The notes under the pieces: generated by a model | Databases searched by the model: none | Seen by the model: only the letters and a program-made list of their open reading frames with translations | What the model was told of the DNA's origin: nothing | Program-made: the position numbers and the translations under genes | From: Antedon mediterranea | Lineage: Eukaryota > Echinodermata > Crinoidea > Comatulida > Antedonidae | Reading direction: 5' to 3' | Length of the DNA stretch: 64,000 bases | NCBI RefSeq assembly: GCF_964355755.1 | Contig: NC_092672.1 | Location: 1,550,001-1,614,000 of the forward strand | Shown: positions 47,701 through 59,000 of the stretch, in pieces | Numbering within the stretch: position 1 is the first letter of the stretch | Layout: the number at the start of each line of letters is the position of its first letter

Positions 47701-50700
47701 ATTTATTTATAAATTGTATTATTAAGAAGAATGATTTGGAAGAATCAAATAATTGTTGTGGATTATAAAATTCTTCATTTTTTTGTAGGAAGAATCTGTG
47801 GCCTCCCAAACCTACTACTCAACAGAATTCCATCAAAATCATGGTAAAAATATTAGTCTTTCATGTGGGAATGTTACGGCAAGACGGACTGGGAGTTACA
47901 ATCAAGGAATCACGATATCACGGCATCCTTTGGCACGGCAACAGAAGTTTGAGGTTGGTGAACCACTAGTTTCTCTATTAGGTCATTTTAGCATTTAGAA
48001 GGCTTACGGTGGAGCGCACGTTCACCAGAATCATTGCCATTCGGCATCATTCATTGTTAGCATAGCAACCTAGGGTTAAAGGCAAGCCTGTTCGCCAGAA
48101 ACATTGCCATCCGGCATCATTATTTCTTTTTTCTAATTTTCAAATTTCTAGGGCGAAATAAAATAATGAAAATAAAAATAATCACAGTTCATATAAATAA
48201 ATTGTTCTTTTTTTTATGTTAAGGTCAAGTTAGAAAGGCTCTGTTCTCGCTGGACATCTTCTATACAGATTGGAGTCATAGGTCAGTCACCTGAGAAGTT
48301 TATATTTCCTGTGTCTGGAACATCAATAAAAAAGAATGTGTGGATAATATCAGGTGACTCCTTATTCCATAACACAATAAAGGTAAATACAAGGATGATT
48401 TCTATAAACCCATGTGCTATAGCTAAACCCATGTGCTATAGCTAAAGCCATGTGCTATAGCTAAAGCCATGTGCTATAGCTAAAATAGCTAAACCCATGT
48501 GCTATAGCTAAACCCATGTGCTATAGCTAAACCCATGTGCTATAGCTAAAGCCATGTGCTATAGCTAAACCCATGTGCTATAGCTAAACCCATGTGCTAT
48601 AGCTAAACCCATGTGCTATAGCTAAACCCATGTGCTATAGCTTATAGTAGTCATAAGTGTACTATTCATTTTTTGCAATTTGTATTTGTAATAATTGTTT
48701 ATACCGAGTGACCTCTTCAGTCAAAGACTGGTCTTCCAGAGGGCCCAGTTATGATACAATGCAATTAACTAGAATACTATCTAACCTAGACTATACCATT
48801 GTTTCAATAGGTGTGAGATAATATATAGGTGTTAACAACCTACAGTAGACTTTGATCATTGTTAAAACATATATTACCACTTAATATGGGTGTCCCCTGA
48901 GTAGAGGTTCTACCATTAGTTAAAAGACTGTACTATCTAACATTAAACCTTGTTAGGTACAAGACAAGATAGGTCCTGATTTAAACAAGTACTATCTAAC
49001 ATTAAACCTTGTTAGGTACAAGACAAGATAGGTCCTGATTTAAACAAGTACTATCTAACATTAAACCTTGTTAGGTACAAGACAAGATAGGTCCTGATTT
49101 AAACAAGTACTATCTAACATTAAACCTTGTTAGGTACAAGACAAGATAGGTCCTGATTTAAACAAGTACTATCTAACATTAAACCTTGTTAGGTACAAGA
49201 CAAGATAGGTCCTGATTTAAACAAGTACTATCTAACATTAAACCTTGTTAGGTACAAGACAAGATAGGTCCTGATTTAAACAAGTACTATCTAACATTAA
49301 ACCTTGTTAGGTACAAGACAAGATAGGTCCTGATTTAAACAAGTACTATCTAACATTAAACCTTGTTAGGTACAAGACAAGATAGGTCCTGATTTAAACA
49401 AGCTACAGACAGGCTGTACAGTGGGCATTCTGATAGATGACAAAAGTTGTCTTCACCTGTTGGTAAATGGAATAGACCATGGCATTGTGGCAGAAGATAT
49501 TCCACATCACTGTCATGCGGTCGTTGACCTTTACGGACAGTGTGAACAAGTGAGTTTTAGATTATTTGTTGATAAATAAATATAATTTACTGTGAATTTT
49601 GAAGAAAACAATTTTTTAGTTTGAAGTCTAATAACCCAAATATTATTTGTAGGTTTCGATAATTGGAGGTGATCTTGCAAGTGGTGGAATACCTGAGGAA
49701 AGAGAGAAAGCTGATTTTGAAAATGGTTAGTTTGTTTATCATTATTATTTATACAAAACAAAACAAGACAAGAAAATATTATTAGTTGGGAAAGATATTA
49801 AAATCTCTAATATAATTTTGACTTAGGTTTAGTTATCTTCAGTAATTTTGGTCCATAATTAGAAACATCATTTTCTTTGGATTTAAAAGCCATTTTGTTT
49901 TATTTGTAGGTTTGAAAGAGAATTGTCGTCTACCGTCTGAGTTGAGTTTGACACCTCGGTGCGAATATCAGGAAATGTGTCGGAGGTTTCAAACCATGCT
50001 AGCCCTACCACGTACGTTTATGTCAAACATTTAATTTTTTTTTCTGTATTTAAAAATAAATTAAAACATTCAATATCTACATATGGGATCCTCTTCTATG
50101 TCATAGATCTGGGGGTCAAAAACAATAAAAAAAAAAAACAATTTTCAAAATTATTTCTGTTCAACAAATTTTTTCAGGTGGATATTTTGAAGTTAATCCT
50201 AAATACAATAAATGTTATTGTGATTCTTGCTACAAACACCGAGGCGATGAAGCATACAATTCGCATGGAGAACCACCAAAGGAATACGCACGACCTTTAG
50301 GATGGTGTAAATTTGCTCTCAGGTAAGTTACAAAAACAATTATTGATTGTTGCAAATAGCCATCATGCGACCTGTGGCTTACTCAAACCTTAAGCATGGT
50401 TCCCACTAATCATGTAACATAACACAACCTACAACAACGTAAGAAAATGCTCTTCCAATAATTGTGTTTGCCAGAGTAAAATCAAACCTGCGATGTTTGC
50501 AGCACTGTTGCATCATCGGTTCCCACTTGTGATTACGCAATACAGCACTTTGCGTCGATACGTCGCTGCGTTGTGTTCTAGTGGGAACCTCTAGACCATC
50601 TTGATATTACTGTTTTTTTTTCTTCACTTAAGGCTGCCACCTAGAGTTGACACACAGCGTTTATTTGAGAACTGTCACGTCGCATATCATACAACTGATA

Positions 50701-51953
50701 TAAACACAGTCAGGAAAGTCTTAGATTCAGGATCTCTATTATGTAAAGGTAAGGTGGCTTAATTCTTGCACTTTTACACCAGTGTTTGTAATGAACTGAA
50801 GTTTAGTAATTAAGATAAGGCATGTTAGCTTAAAGTTCTCTGCATAGCACAAATCTTAAAATATGCATATTTTAAAAATAAAGAGGAATTGATGTATTTA
50901 CTGATGGCAACACCTAATATAATGCTGATCTTGTTGGGGAATGACAAATCTTGCTGCAACTATTGCCACATACCTATCCTTTACTATGATGGTTGCTATG
51001 CTCTTTAGATTAAAGTTCTGATGAGTGAGCATTGTAAATGTTGACACACAATTGATAACTGTCTTATACCCCTATCACAACGATCAACAAAACTACACAC
51101 AACGCGGCGTCAGTCCAGCGTTTGTGTCGTGTACACCCAAGTTTTGCATGGCAATGTGAAAGGTTTCTTAGAACAGATTCGCTTGATGTAAATCTTTTTT
51201 TTATGTTTCTATTCAAGGTGACTCGATGATTGGTGGAATATTAAGTAAAGAAATGTTATCAAGTGAAAGGTTAAAGTTCAAAGATACAACGATAGATCAG
51301 ATATTGCTCTCTCCAAGCATGAAATATTGTGTTAGTCATGGTAATATTAGGAGGATGGAGTAAGTATTACTTATGAATAAAAAGAGATGTGTGACACTCT
51401 ATTAAAGAGATGTGTGCTACCCCCTCGTGCTTATGTACTGTCTCTCTCTACCCTTATGCAGCAGGGGCAGCCTTGAGTGCAATGCCATTAAATATCATAT
51501 TTCAGTAACTATGCTATACCTATACTATTGTAGTCATCACATGACTTGAATAAGGGCTAATTTAGTCTGTATACAATCCTGTCTCCCATCACCAGATGAC
51601 CTGAAAAATCCTAAAACCATGGTCCCAAATGTTTTAAATTCGAAAAACTTTCCACAAACTTTTTGAGCAATCCAAAAGTTGTTTAGTTTTGAGACAATTT
51701 TTTTCTATCTTGTATCTCAGTTTTTCTTTCTTGTTAATGTTTTCACAGGTATCAGGATGTCATCAGTGGCACAACACAGTATTCACAAGTCGCATTTCAA
51801 GTTCGTGTTCAGCCAGACAGCTACGATGTCGGCCCAGAACGAATTGGCGCAAATCAACAGATAGACGCACATTTTGACAACAAAGAAATACAATGGATTT
51901 GCAAAGAGAAGTCTGTTGTTGTTCCATATGCATTATTGATTAAGATTGATTGA
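38797..51953 (+). CDS. NEURL4: Neuralized-like protein 4 (six NHR domains)
   Basis: Twenty-seven exons: 38797-38991, 39423-39771, 39927-40243, 40537-40648, 41060-41148, 41693-41966, 42419-42599, 42771-42919, 43220-43338, 43786-43948, 44136-44402, 44583-44661, 44900-45069, 45386-45490, 45737-45876, 46308-46517, 46875-46973, 47525-47659, 47789-47953, 48224-48382, 49370-49549, 49653-49725, 49910-50011, 50178-50322, 50633-50748, 51218-51359, 51749-51953; 4440 nt, 1479 aa (human about 1560). Six neuralized repeats follow one another, marked by [17 protein letters not shown], GDxIGV and (A)VVDLYG; NHR5 is most diverged (CGSVES, Cys-rich start). After NHR6 comes the NEURL4-specific C-terminal region ([26 protein letters not shown]). 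There is no RING finger, as expected. In vertebrates the protein works at centrioles with HERC2 and CP110. AATAAA at 52012-52017 is a likely poly(A) signal. Confidence 0.96.
40661..40815. mobile_element. MITE family A copy 12
   Basis: AAGCTCTGTCTACACTATCA opens it; GATAGTGTAGACAGAG closes it. It begins 12 bp after the NEURL4 exon 4 donor. Confidence 0.85.
41203..41333. repeat. About 30-bp minisatellite
   Basis: Four to five units of GGTACAAATAATGAATGTTT plus ATGAATGGAAT in NEURL4 intron 5. Confidence 0.8.
41500..41605. mobile_element. MITE family A copy 13 (degenerate)
   Basis: TTATGTGACAAAAAAAATGTG, ATATATGGACATAATGATG and CCATATTTGGGCACATCATA are kept; both outer termini are eroded. Confidence 0.6.
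42075..42310 (-). repeat. Dispersed repeat family B, inverted copy
   Basis: CCAATTTTTGGTCAAAGTGA and TTAAAGTTAATCACTTCTAT are complements of the words at 20430-20690. Confidence 0.6.
43526..43680. mobile_element. MITE family A copy 14
   Basis: AAAGCCTTGTCAAACTTTAT to GTTTGATAGTGTAAATGGAG with TA at both edges; in NEURL4 intron 9. Confidence 0.75.
45010..45285 (+). repeat. NEURL4 exon 13 3' end with donor, three tandem copies (99-102 bp)
   Basis: The last 60 bases of exon 13 (CACTTCACTTCTACTATAAT ... CAATCCTA) with donor GTAAGT at 45070 are repeated at 45112-45171 (donor GTAAGT at 45172) and 45211-45270 (donor GTGAGT at 45271). The third copy has more changes. Only the first copy joins in frame to what precedes it. 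Confidence 0.92.
45928..46055. mobile_element. MITE family A copy 15
   Basis: AAGCTCTGTCTACACAATCA to TTTGATAGTGTAGACAGAGC; the core is shortened. Confidence 0.8.
46118..46254. mobile_element. MITE family A copy 16
   Basis: AAGCTCTGTCCACACTATCA to GTTTGATAGTGTAGAGAGAG. It is only 62 bp from copy 15 and in the same NEURL4 intron. Confidence 0.82.
47106..47478. repeat. About 21-bp minisatellite (PstI-like CTGCAG core)
   Basis: Some 17 units of TAGTTACTGTACTGCAGTAT fill most of NEURL4 intron 17. The TATA/TACA repeats give stop-free frames on the - strand, which are not genes. Confidence 0.92.
48022..48125. repeat. Two-copy 67-bp direct repeat
   Basis: CAGAATCATTGCCATTCGGC and CAGAAACATTGCCATCCGGC head two similar segments in NEURL4 intron 19. 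Confidence 0.6.
48403..48642. repeat. 19-bp minisatellite (CCCATGTGCTATAGCTAAA)
   Basis: About 12 units with CCC/GCC variants begin some 20 bp after the NEURL4 exon 20 donor. Confidence 0.9.
48929..49402 (+). repeat. NEURL4 exon 21 acceptor and exon start, eight tandem 59-bp units
   Basis: Each unit holds TACTATCTAAC (branch-point-like), CTTGTTAG, then 33 exonic bases starting GTACAAGACAAGATAGG. Exonic parts start at 48957, 49016, 49075, 49134, 49193, 49252, 49311 and 49370. Only the last runs on into the real exon. The others would meet TAG in the second unit if read through. The units are almost identical, so the expansion is recent. Confidence 0.95.
50394..50596. mobile_element. Short MITE with GGTTCCCACTA termini
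   Basis: CATGGTTCCCACTAATCATG near the left and TTCTAGTGGGAACC at the right are inverted; GGTTCCCACTTGTG also occurs inside. In NEURL4 intron 24. Confidence 0.55.
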
Positions 51954-52159
51954 TTGATTATTATTTATTGGTATCGATTGATAGTTTAATTGGTCAGTCT
52001 AAACAATGACCAATAAAGATAGAATATATTTAAACTATTGAAATTATAAATTAAACGCCATAATAAGTCTAAACTCATAGGTGCTGGCGAAAAATAAAAT
52101 CCATTTTGAAAAAAAAATTTAAATAAATTACAGCGCAATGTGTTATTTTAATTTTGGAA

Positions 52160-52326
52160 AATTCTGCCCTGTTGCAAAATTTCTACCCTGTTACAATTAA
52201 AATATTTCTGCCCTGTTCCAATATTTCTGCCATGTTCCAATATTTCTGCCCTGTTCCAATATTTCTGCCATGTTCCAATATTTCTGCCCTGTTCCAATAT
52301 TTCTGCCACGTTCCAATATTTCACCT
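52160..52326. repeat. About 20-bp minisatellite (TTTCTGCCCTGTTCCAATA)
   Basis: Eight units differing at CCCTG/CCATG, just after the NEURL4 3' end. Confidence 0.88.
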
Positions 52327-52498
52327 ATGAACTCTTAATCATGGAAAGATTTTTTATAATAAAAGTAAAAGATAAATTGTGGCGTAATTAATGTTACCTT
52401 GTCTTTCTGTTTTAAACAACTATTTGTTTGTGTGTGTGATGCCAGATCACAGATCTGTTTAACAGTCTTCTACAAAGTTATTTAAAACATGTTTTTTG

Positions 52499-52648
52499 CT
52501 CTGTCTACACTATCAAACTAGTTTGACAAAGTGTTATGTGCCCATATATGATAGGGATATGCCCAAATATGGTAGTGGTATGACATCATCATGTCTATAT
52601 ATGGGCATATCATATTTTTGTCACAAAGTTTGATAGTGTAGACAGAGT
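52499..52648. mobile_element. MITE family A copy 17 (complete)
   Basis: GCTCTGTCTACACTATCAAA to GTTTGATAGTGTAGACAGAG with the full core. Confidence 0.85.
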
Positions 52649-52845
52649 AGCTGCCTTGAGTCTTTTAAAGAAGCATTAAGTTAATTGTTGACGATTACTA
52701 TTATTAAAACCATTCTTGCTTTAACTTCTATGTAATCATGTAATTAATGAACAATGTATTGTTTTCTAAATCAATCATACTAGAAAGTAATTTTAAACAA
52801 ATTTTTAAGTCAAGTAAAATCAAACAAGCAATTAGTTTAGTAAAC

Positions 52846-52975
52846 GATATGTACCAAATTGGTAGCATAGATCAGTCTCATACTATCTAAAGATATGTAC
52901 CAAATTGGTAGCATAGTCTCATACTATCTAAAGATATGTACCAAATTGGTAGCATATAGTCTCATACTACCCAGT
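52846..52975. repeat. About 42-bp tandem repeat, three units
   Basis: GATATGTACCAAATTGGTAG plus CATAGTCTCATACTATCT repeated three times. Confidence 0.8.
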
Positions 52976-54237
52976 ATTAAGTATGACACTACAGTATTAT
53001 TGATCTTACAAAGCTACTCATTTCTATGCTTTAGCTCATAGCTCTTCAATTTTTCATTACTATGTCAGGTATTGAATGAATATTTTTGTCATTTTCCTGG
53101 GAGCATATTTATAATAACACATAGTCTGTCAAAATGAGGCAAGTGCTGTGTAATTTATAAAAATACAATGTTAATATTGAAATGTATATGTATTAATTAA
53201 ATGGTCTATGGTTACTATGGTTACTGATTGCAAATCGTGTTTAATTTTGGTGCGTGCGATGTGAGTGTGGTTCTGTCAAAAAGTCATGCAACTTCAGCTA
53301 TTTTTTTAACAAGATATTTTTTTTTCTACTTGAAAAAGCTGGAATGATCATTTACAATACTCTCTACTAGGCTACGTAAACCCCTACTATTTACCTCCAT
53401 GGTGAAGCAAGAATCACAAGATATTACATTATTATACTATACACAGTATACTGTAATTACATATACTAGAGGGTGAGCTCGCTTCGCTCGCTCCCCTTCT
53501 AGGAAGTGTAGACGATGGTTCTCGGAATGATAAAAATGTTCTCCTTGTACGTTTTCTGTCGGTTACCATTATTGAAAATGCTTGACATTCGTAAAACAAA
53601 ACTAAACTACTCTGTTTCACAGTGTTTTAGATGATTAATAACATTTTAAAGTACAGTGTTTGTTTGGTAGGGCCCTTTGGGGAGGCGGAGTTCATTTGAG
53701 GGGGGTGCTTATTCGATGGATATGTTAATTTGTTTAGTTTTAATAATATGGTAACATTTATAATCAAATGAAATCCTCTAATAGATATGAAAAGTGGTAA
53801 AAAAGAATAACAAATGCTTGGTAAATTGTAGATAAGAGTGCGATGAATTCTACTATAAATAGTATAAAATGATTATTATTCAAAGTGATGTTTTATTGGA
53901 GAGGCGTTTATTCAAATAAATACCGTCCTAATAATTATTAATACATTATTTAATTTAAACATCTTTTGAAACTACCGTGCCGTGATAGAGTGGGCCAAGA
54001 AAGAAGACATTACGGCTTGCAACATGGGCAGACATCTCGCTCATAACGGGACACAGCCTGCCAGCTTATTCAATCAACTATCGGGATTTCACTCGATTTT
54101 AAACAAAATGTCTTATCATCAAATCTCCCTATGTAATTTTATAATTAATACTATTTCCTACAATATATTCCGATTCTTTATGGCCTATATTCAATTTGAT
54201 CTTTATTAATTTGCAGTATAATTTTTATTTTTTAACT
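52976..54237. other. Intergenic AT-rich stretch between NEURL4 and HELLS
   Basis: I see no supported gene. The frame at 53982-54209 starts plausibly (WAKKEDITACNMGRHLAHNG) but shows no known family and no splice context. Confidence 0.4.
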
Positions 54238-54243
54238 ACTGTT

Positions 54244-54930
54244 ACTCTTTATCTTCCTAAGATAGAAATATGGAACAATAGCGTCGATGTGAAAACTAAT
54301 GTTATCAAATCTACGTTTCGCGGTACATCTGTGATAGGTAGGTATCCAAGGCGGAGATTTGTACCGAAGTTTTTGCATTGTGCTCGCCTATGTCAGAATT
54401 AACCATAATTTATAATAGATTCAAAACTTGCAACAAACATTATACAATAATAATAATAAACAAAATATGGATACCTACCTTATCTATCACAGATGTACCG
54501 CGAAACGTAGATTTGATAACATTAGTTTTCACATCGACGCTATTGTTCCATATTTCTATCTTAGGAAGATATTATAAAGAGTTTTTTAACAAAATGTATG
54601 ATTTCAACAGTAGATTTCAACTCAATTTCAATTCTTCGCGGGTCAAAGTAATTTCTGGGTTCACAGAAGCTCCGTCCTACTATAGGTTTTTTCTTCCTTC
54701 TTCCAAAGGGACAGTAGTATTGATTGATGGAAAGTGCCTGTTTCCAGTCACCTTTAGGGTCAAATCTATTATTTTAACTGCTCCCTTGTGTATAAAAGAG
54801 AGAAAATAGTTGAAGATTTGTACCGAAGTTTTTGCATTGTGCTCGCCTATGTCAGAATTAACCATAATTTATAATAGATTCAAAACTTGCAACAAACATT
54901 ATACAATAATAATAATAATAAACAAAATAT
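54244..54930. repeat. Composite inverted plus direct repeat
   Basis: 54250-54352 is inverted at 54470-54576 (AACAATAGCGTCGATGTGAA and its complement; ~100-bp arms). The spacer 54354-54468 (TTGTACCGAAGTTTTTGCAT) is repeated directly at 54817-54928. The sequence between, 54577-54816, is single copy. It looks like nested or template-switched duplication of a repeat whose full form is not in the window. Confidence 0.85.
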
Positions 54931-55099
54931 AAAAATAACAATTAATAAATAATTAAAAATATAAGTTCACATTACAACATAAACAAATTACATTAAAATA
55001 TATAAAGTATAATGATAAAATGTTATTTACGGTAATAATAATAGTCTCAGTAAACGTAACATTGGTGTGAAACATTTTCCGATTAGACTCCGCCCATTT

Positions 55100-55330
55100 A
55101 TCATGATCACGTGATAGTTAAAGACCAGTGGATGCAGACAACCTTAGCGCGGGAAAGTTGATGAGATACAGCTGTGATTTTGCCGCGGCGGCCGTGTCTG
55201 CAATTCAAAGATAGTGTATCAATATTGCGTTGCTCTGTACTGCTTGTACTTGTTGTGCATGCAGCAGGTGGTGTTAGTGTCACTCTGCCTAGGCTAGTTT
55301 ATCGCTTTGAATACATTTGGATTTGGTAGC
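55100..55330 (+). promoter_or_regulatory. Candidate HELLS promoter with E2F-type site
   Basis: TTAGCGCGGGAAAG at 55144-55157 contains the complement of TTTCCCGCGC, an E2F site. CCGCGGCGGCCGTG at about 55182-55195 is the local CpG peak. It precedes the first coding exon at 56010, with an AGGCCTAG block between. HELLS is an E2F-controlled proliferation gene in vertebrates, which fits. The start site and any untranslated exon were not fixed. Confidence 0.5.
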
Positions 55331-55365
55331 TATAATTATACTGTTTTTTGGTTTTAAGACAAACA

Positions 55366-55935
55366 GGCTAGGCCTAGGCCTAGGCCTAGCCTAGGCTAGG
55401 CGGCTAGGCCTATAATAATAGGCGCGCCTACTTAGGGCCTAGCCTACTACTATCTAGGCCTAGGCTAGGCCTACTACTAGCCTAGGCCTAGGCGTCCTCT
55501 AGGCCTAGGCTAGGCCTAGTAGCCTAACCTAGGCCTAGGGAGGCCCTAGTCTAGCTAGGCCTGCTGGGCTAATAAAATTAACAATTTTGTGTTGTCAATA
55601 ATGACGTTGATGTGAATGCTAGCCTATAGCTAGGCTAGGCCTAGCCTAGCTAGAGAGTTATAGGACTAGGCCTAGGCTAGCTAGTAGGCCCTAGGCCTAG
55701 CCTAGTAGCCTAGAGGCCTAGGCCTAGCTAGTAGGCGTAGCCCTAGGGGACCCCTACCTACCTAGGCCTATATAATAATATACTTTATAGATAACTTAGC
55801 CTAGCTAGGAGGCCTTCTAGTTAAACTAATAAGTAGGCCCTAGGCCTATTACTTCATTAGTATTGTCGATTGAGTTTTTGTAGCTAGGCATAAATAGGCC
55901 TAGTCCCTAGCTAGGCCTATAATTAATAGTAAGAA
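55366..55935. repeat. AGGCCTAG-rich palindromic block
   Basis: The densest such tract of the window: chains of TAGGCCTAGGCC and CTAGCCTAGG for some 570 bp, with only short ordinary gaps. It is located between the presumed HELLS promoter and its first coding exon. Confidence 0.85.
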
Positions 55936-56009
55936 AATTTGATTCAATTTTTGTTTTTAAATACCCACCAAGTCAACATTCCTTCAACTATTCTTTAAAG
56001 AAAAAAGTA

Positions 56010-59000
56010 ATGGGTAATTCTGATGCTAATCGTTCTGATTCACCTGTAAAACCAGATGTTATGGATTCCACAGAGCCATCGGAAACAGCAGCTTGCACAC
56101 TCAAAAAACCTCCTTTGGGTAGGCCAATATTAATACCAATATATTTTTATTTTCACTAATCACATTTATTTGTTATCTCAACTGTTCTGATCGTGGCAGA
56201 TGCATAGGTCTCACAATTGCAAAAACCCCAGACAGCTGACCACCACCTCACCTTTTTTAATTCAGTCAGTACAGATAAAAATTCAGTGACAAATATCTCT
56301 TGTAGTTATATTTATACTTCATGGTTATTTAGATTTTTACTGTTACACATTACAGTATCATAAAAATAAGATCAATAATATGCCAATGGTGATGATAACA
56401 GGTCATCAGAGAATAATTTCGCCAGTGTAGCATAGCAAAAAGCTATACAAAACAACCTTTTTGCTACAGATTTTTAAAATTGTGTAGCAAAAAATCAATA
56501 CAAAACTATGTTTCTAGACTCAAAAATCAGTTTGATTAGCAATAATGCTAAACAAAAATTTTCCCCTGGTCATCTCTGAAAACTATACCAGACCTTGATT
56601 TATAAATATAAGAGGAGAGCTCCTAATGGCTCTCCTCAATATGTTGAGGAGAGCCATTATTTTGATTAAGTATTCGAGGCACAGGCCCACCATGGTTGGG
56701 CCTGTGGCGAGCCGAATTTTGATAAATGACACCTCTAGATGGCCGGAAATGGTATTCTCGCACGTAAAATTCATCGTAGGTCATTGTTCTCTGAACGTAG
56801 TCTACGATGTATTGTTATGATAATTATCTACGCGTCGATCGTAGGGTGGTTCGTAGGGTTAGTAAACACCATTGTCATCGCCTTTACTTTAGAAGCATGG
56901 ACAATGCAAACAAACAATGTATTGTTTGCTAATTAAAATCCTATCTAAAGATAGTAGACGTCAATTTTTGTAGCCACCCTAGCTAGGCCTACGCATCGGT
57001 TATCCTAATTTGGACGGAAATCCGCCGCCGACGAGACGACATCGGGTCCGTGGACCTCTCAGCTCACGCAGAGAGAGAGAGTCGAGGCTATCTATCTACT
57101 AGTCTAGTTTCGGCGGCCTACACTATACATTATTTAATCCTACCTTGGGTTAGCGAATTAAAAAAACGACGACACCTAGGCTAGGACACCAACAAAATAT
57201 ATGCAAAATAAATATATATTCCATATTAATTACTATAAGATTTAACATAAAGGCGACATGTGTATAATAAGAAAAGGCCCGACCAGAATTTGGAGGGGAA
57301 AACATGTGAGCAGTTATTAATATTAAGATCAGAGAGAGTGTTTCATGTCATGTGACACAAAATCCAGGTACACGATCTTAATTACTGTTTATCGTCGTCG
57401 GCAGCCACCCTCACATACTGAGTTAAAAAAAAAACATGTGAGATGTTGCGGTAAAGCAGAGAGTATCGCGTTTCATGCCATGTGACCAAAAAAACTAGGT
57501 CTGTATAATTACGGTCTTCTGACGGCAGTCTTTTTGAGCTACCGATTGAACGTTCTGATACTATATTTAGAATGAATTGTTTACGATATTTTTCTCGCAA
57601 CATCAAAGATCATAGGCGCGCCTAGCCTATCGGGGGTAGCCATAACAAAGATCGTTTGCGCGACTATATATAGACTGTGTGTTGTATTCGGGGTTAATAT
57701 TCTTATCATTATATATATTTTTATGACGCACTGTAACAGGTTGGGGAGCGCTATTTTAGGCGCTCCTTTGATCGTTTTCAGGAGCGCCAAGGAGCGTCAG
57801 CGCCATGGCGCTCCTTTTAAATCAAGGTCTGCTATACAGTAGGCCTATTACAAAAGAACATATTTTGCACAAATATTCATGAATTGTTGTGCACACAAAA
57901 TAAGATAATTTAAAGGAATGCATTATTGACATGTCTATTGAGCCAAACAAGCTAAACTTTCACAGGTCAGGGCTGGTCATAACATTTAATTCTTTAACTT
58001 TTTACGATCGAGGTTAAATAAACTCTGCTAAAAATTAAATCAAAATGAGTTTACACCTTATCATGTTTATTCCCAGATGGTATGACATGCTAAAGGGTAG
58101 CTTTGCATTTAAAATGTATATTGTTTAATACAAACCTTTTGATTGAAACAACTTTGATAATAATTTCACTTATTTAATGTCAGTGAATAGCAGAACAAGT
58201 ATCATAAAAAAATACTTTATAGTAATATGCTGTAGGACATTTTTGTAATGTTATAAGCTGCACCAAAAGTGACTGTCATGTCAATTTGAGGGTTGAAAGA
58301 ACATTCAGTTCTACACAGAAATTACTATGTTTATAAGAAATAGTTATCTGGCTAGCATTCATTGAAAATCACTAACTTTAATTATTAAAAAAAATGCTTT
58401 ATTGATTACATCGTTCGACTGTGTCCAGGAAGATCTTCAAGCTCACCAATTTTTGCTCAGTTTAACTGTTGTGTGTTAATACACTTTTAAAATTTACTTT
58501 CTAGAAAAGAATGAAGAGGTCAATCGGAGGTCAAATGTAGAGGGAGCTACTTCTGAAAAAGTAAAGGAAGAAACTGAAATGGAGGTTGATTTGAACTCTG
58601 AGGTCAACACGAAGCCAGAGGTCAATTGCAAGCCAGAGGTCAATTCAAAGCCTGCGGTCAAAGTTGAGACGAGAGATGAAGCCTCCGAACAAGGAGGGGA
58701 CCATTATGATAACTACCTGGAGGATGTACAGACAGATTCTGGACTTATAACAAAAGACATGCTAGAAGAAGAAAAGAAATTACACAATGAGACCAAGAAT
58801 GAAGAGAAAAAAAGACGAGAAGAGGTAAAAGAATAAACAAATGTTTTAACCATTAGATAAATAAATTCTGCCTGTTGAACTTTAACCTTATTCTTAATAA
58901 TGACTGCCTTGTTCTAAGAGTAATATGATTTGTTTGAGAGTCATTTACAAATTAACTTTTAACGTGCAAAAGAAAGTATATTAAAATATAGCTTCCAGTA

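Noticed and set aside
48957-49343. Seven extra coding microexons in NEURL4
   Set aside because: The exonic pieces would be 32 nt with a 27-nt intron between, too short for normal splicing, and they would break the frame.
38797-51953. Several separate neuralized genes instead of one
   Set aside because: Every exon junction keeps the frame through all six repeats to one stop, and the order and C-terminal region fit NEURL4.
53982-54209. 75-codon frame beginning MIEWAKKEDITACNMG
   Set aside because: HLAHNG recalls neuralized repeats only superficially. The rest is AT-rich low-complexity sequence with no other NHR motif.
54378-54809. 143-codon + strand open frame as a gene
   Set aside because: It crosses the inverted-repeat junction, has no recognisable domain or splice context, and its first third is repeat sequence.
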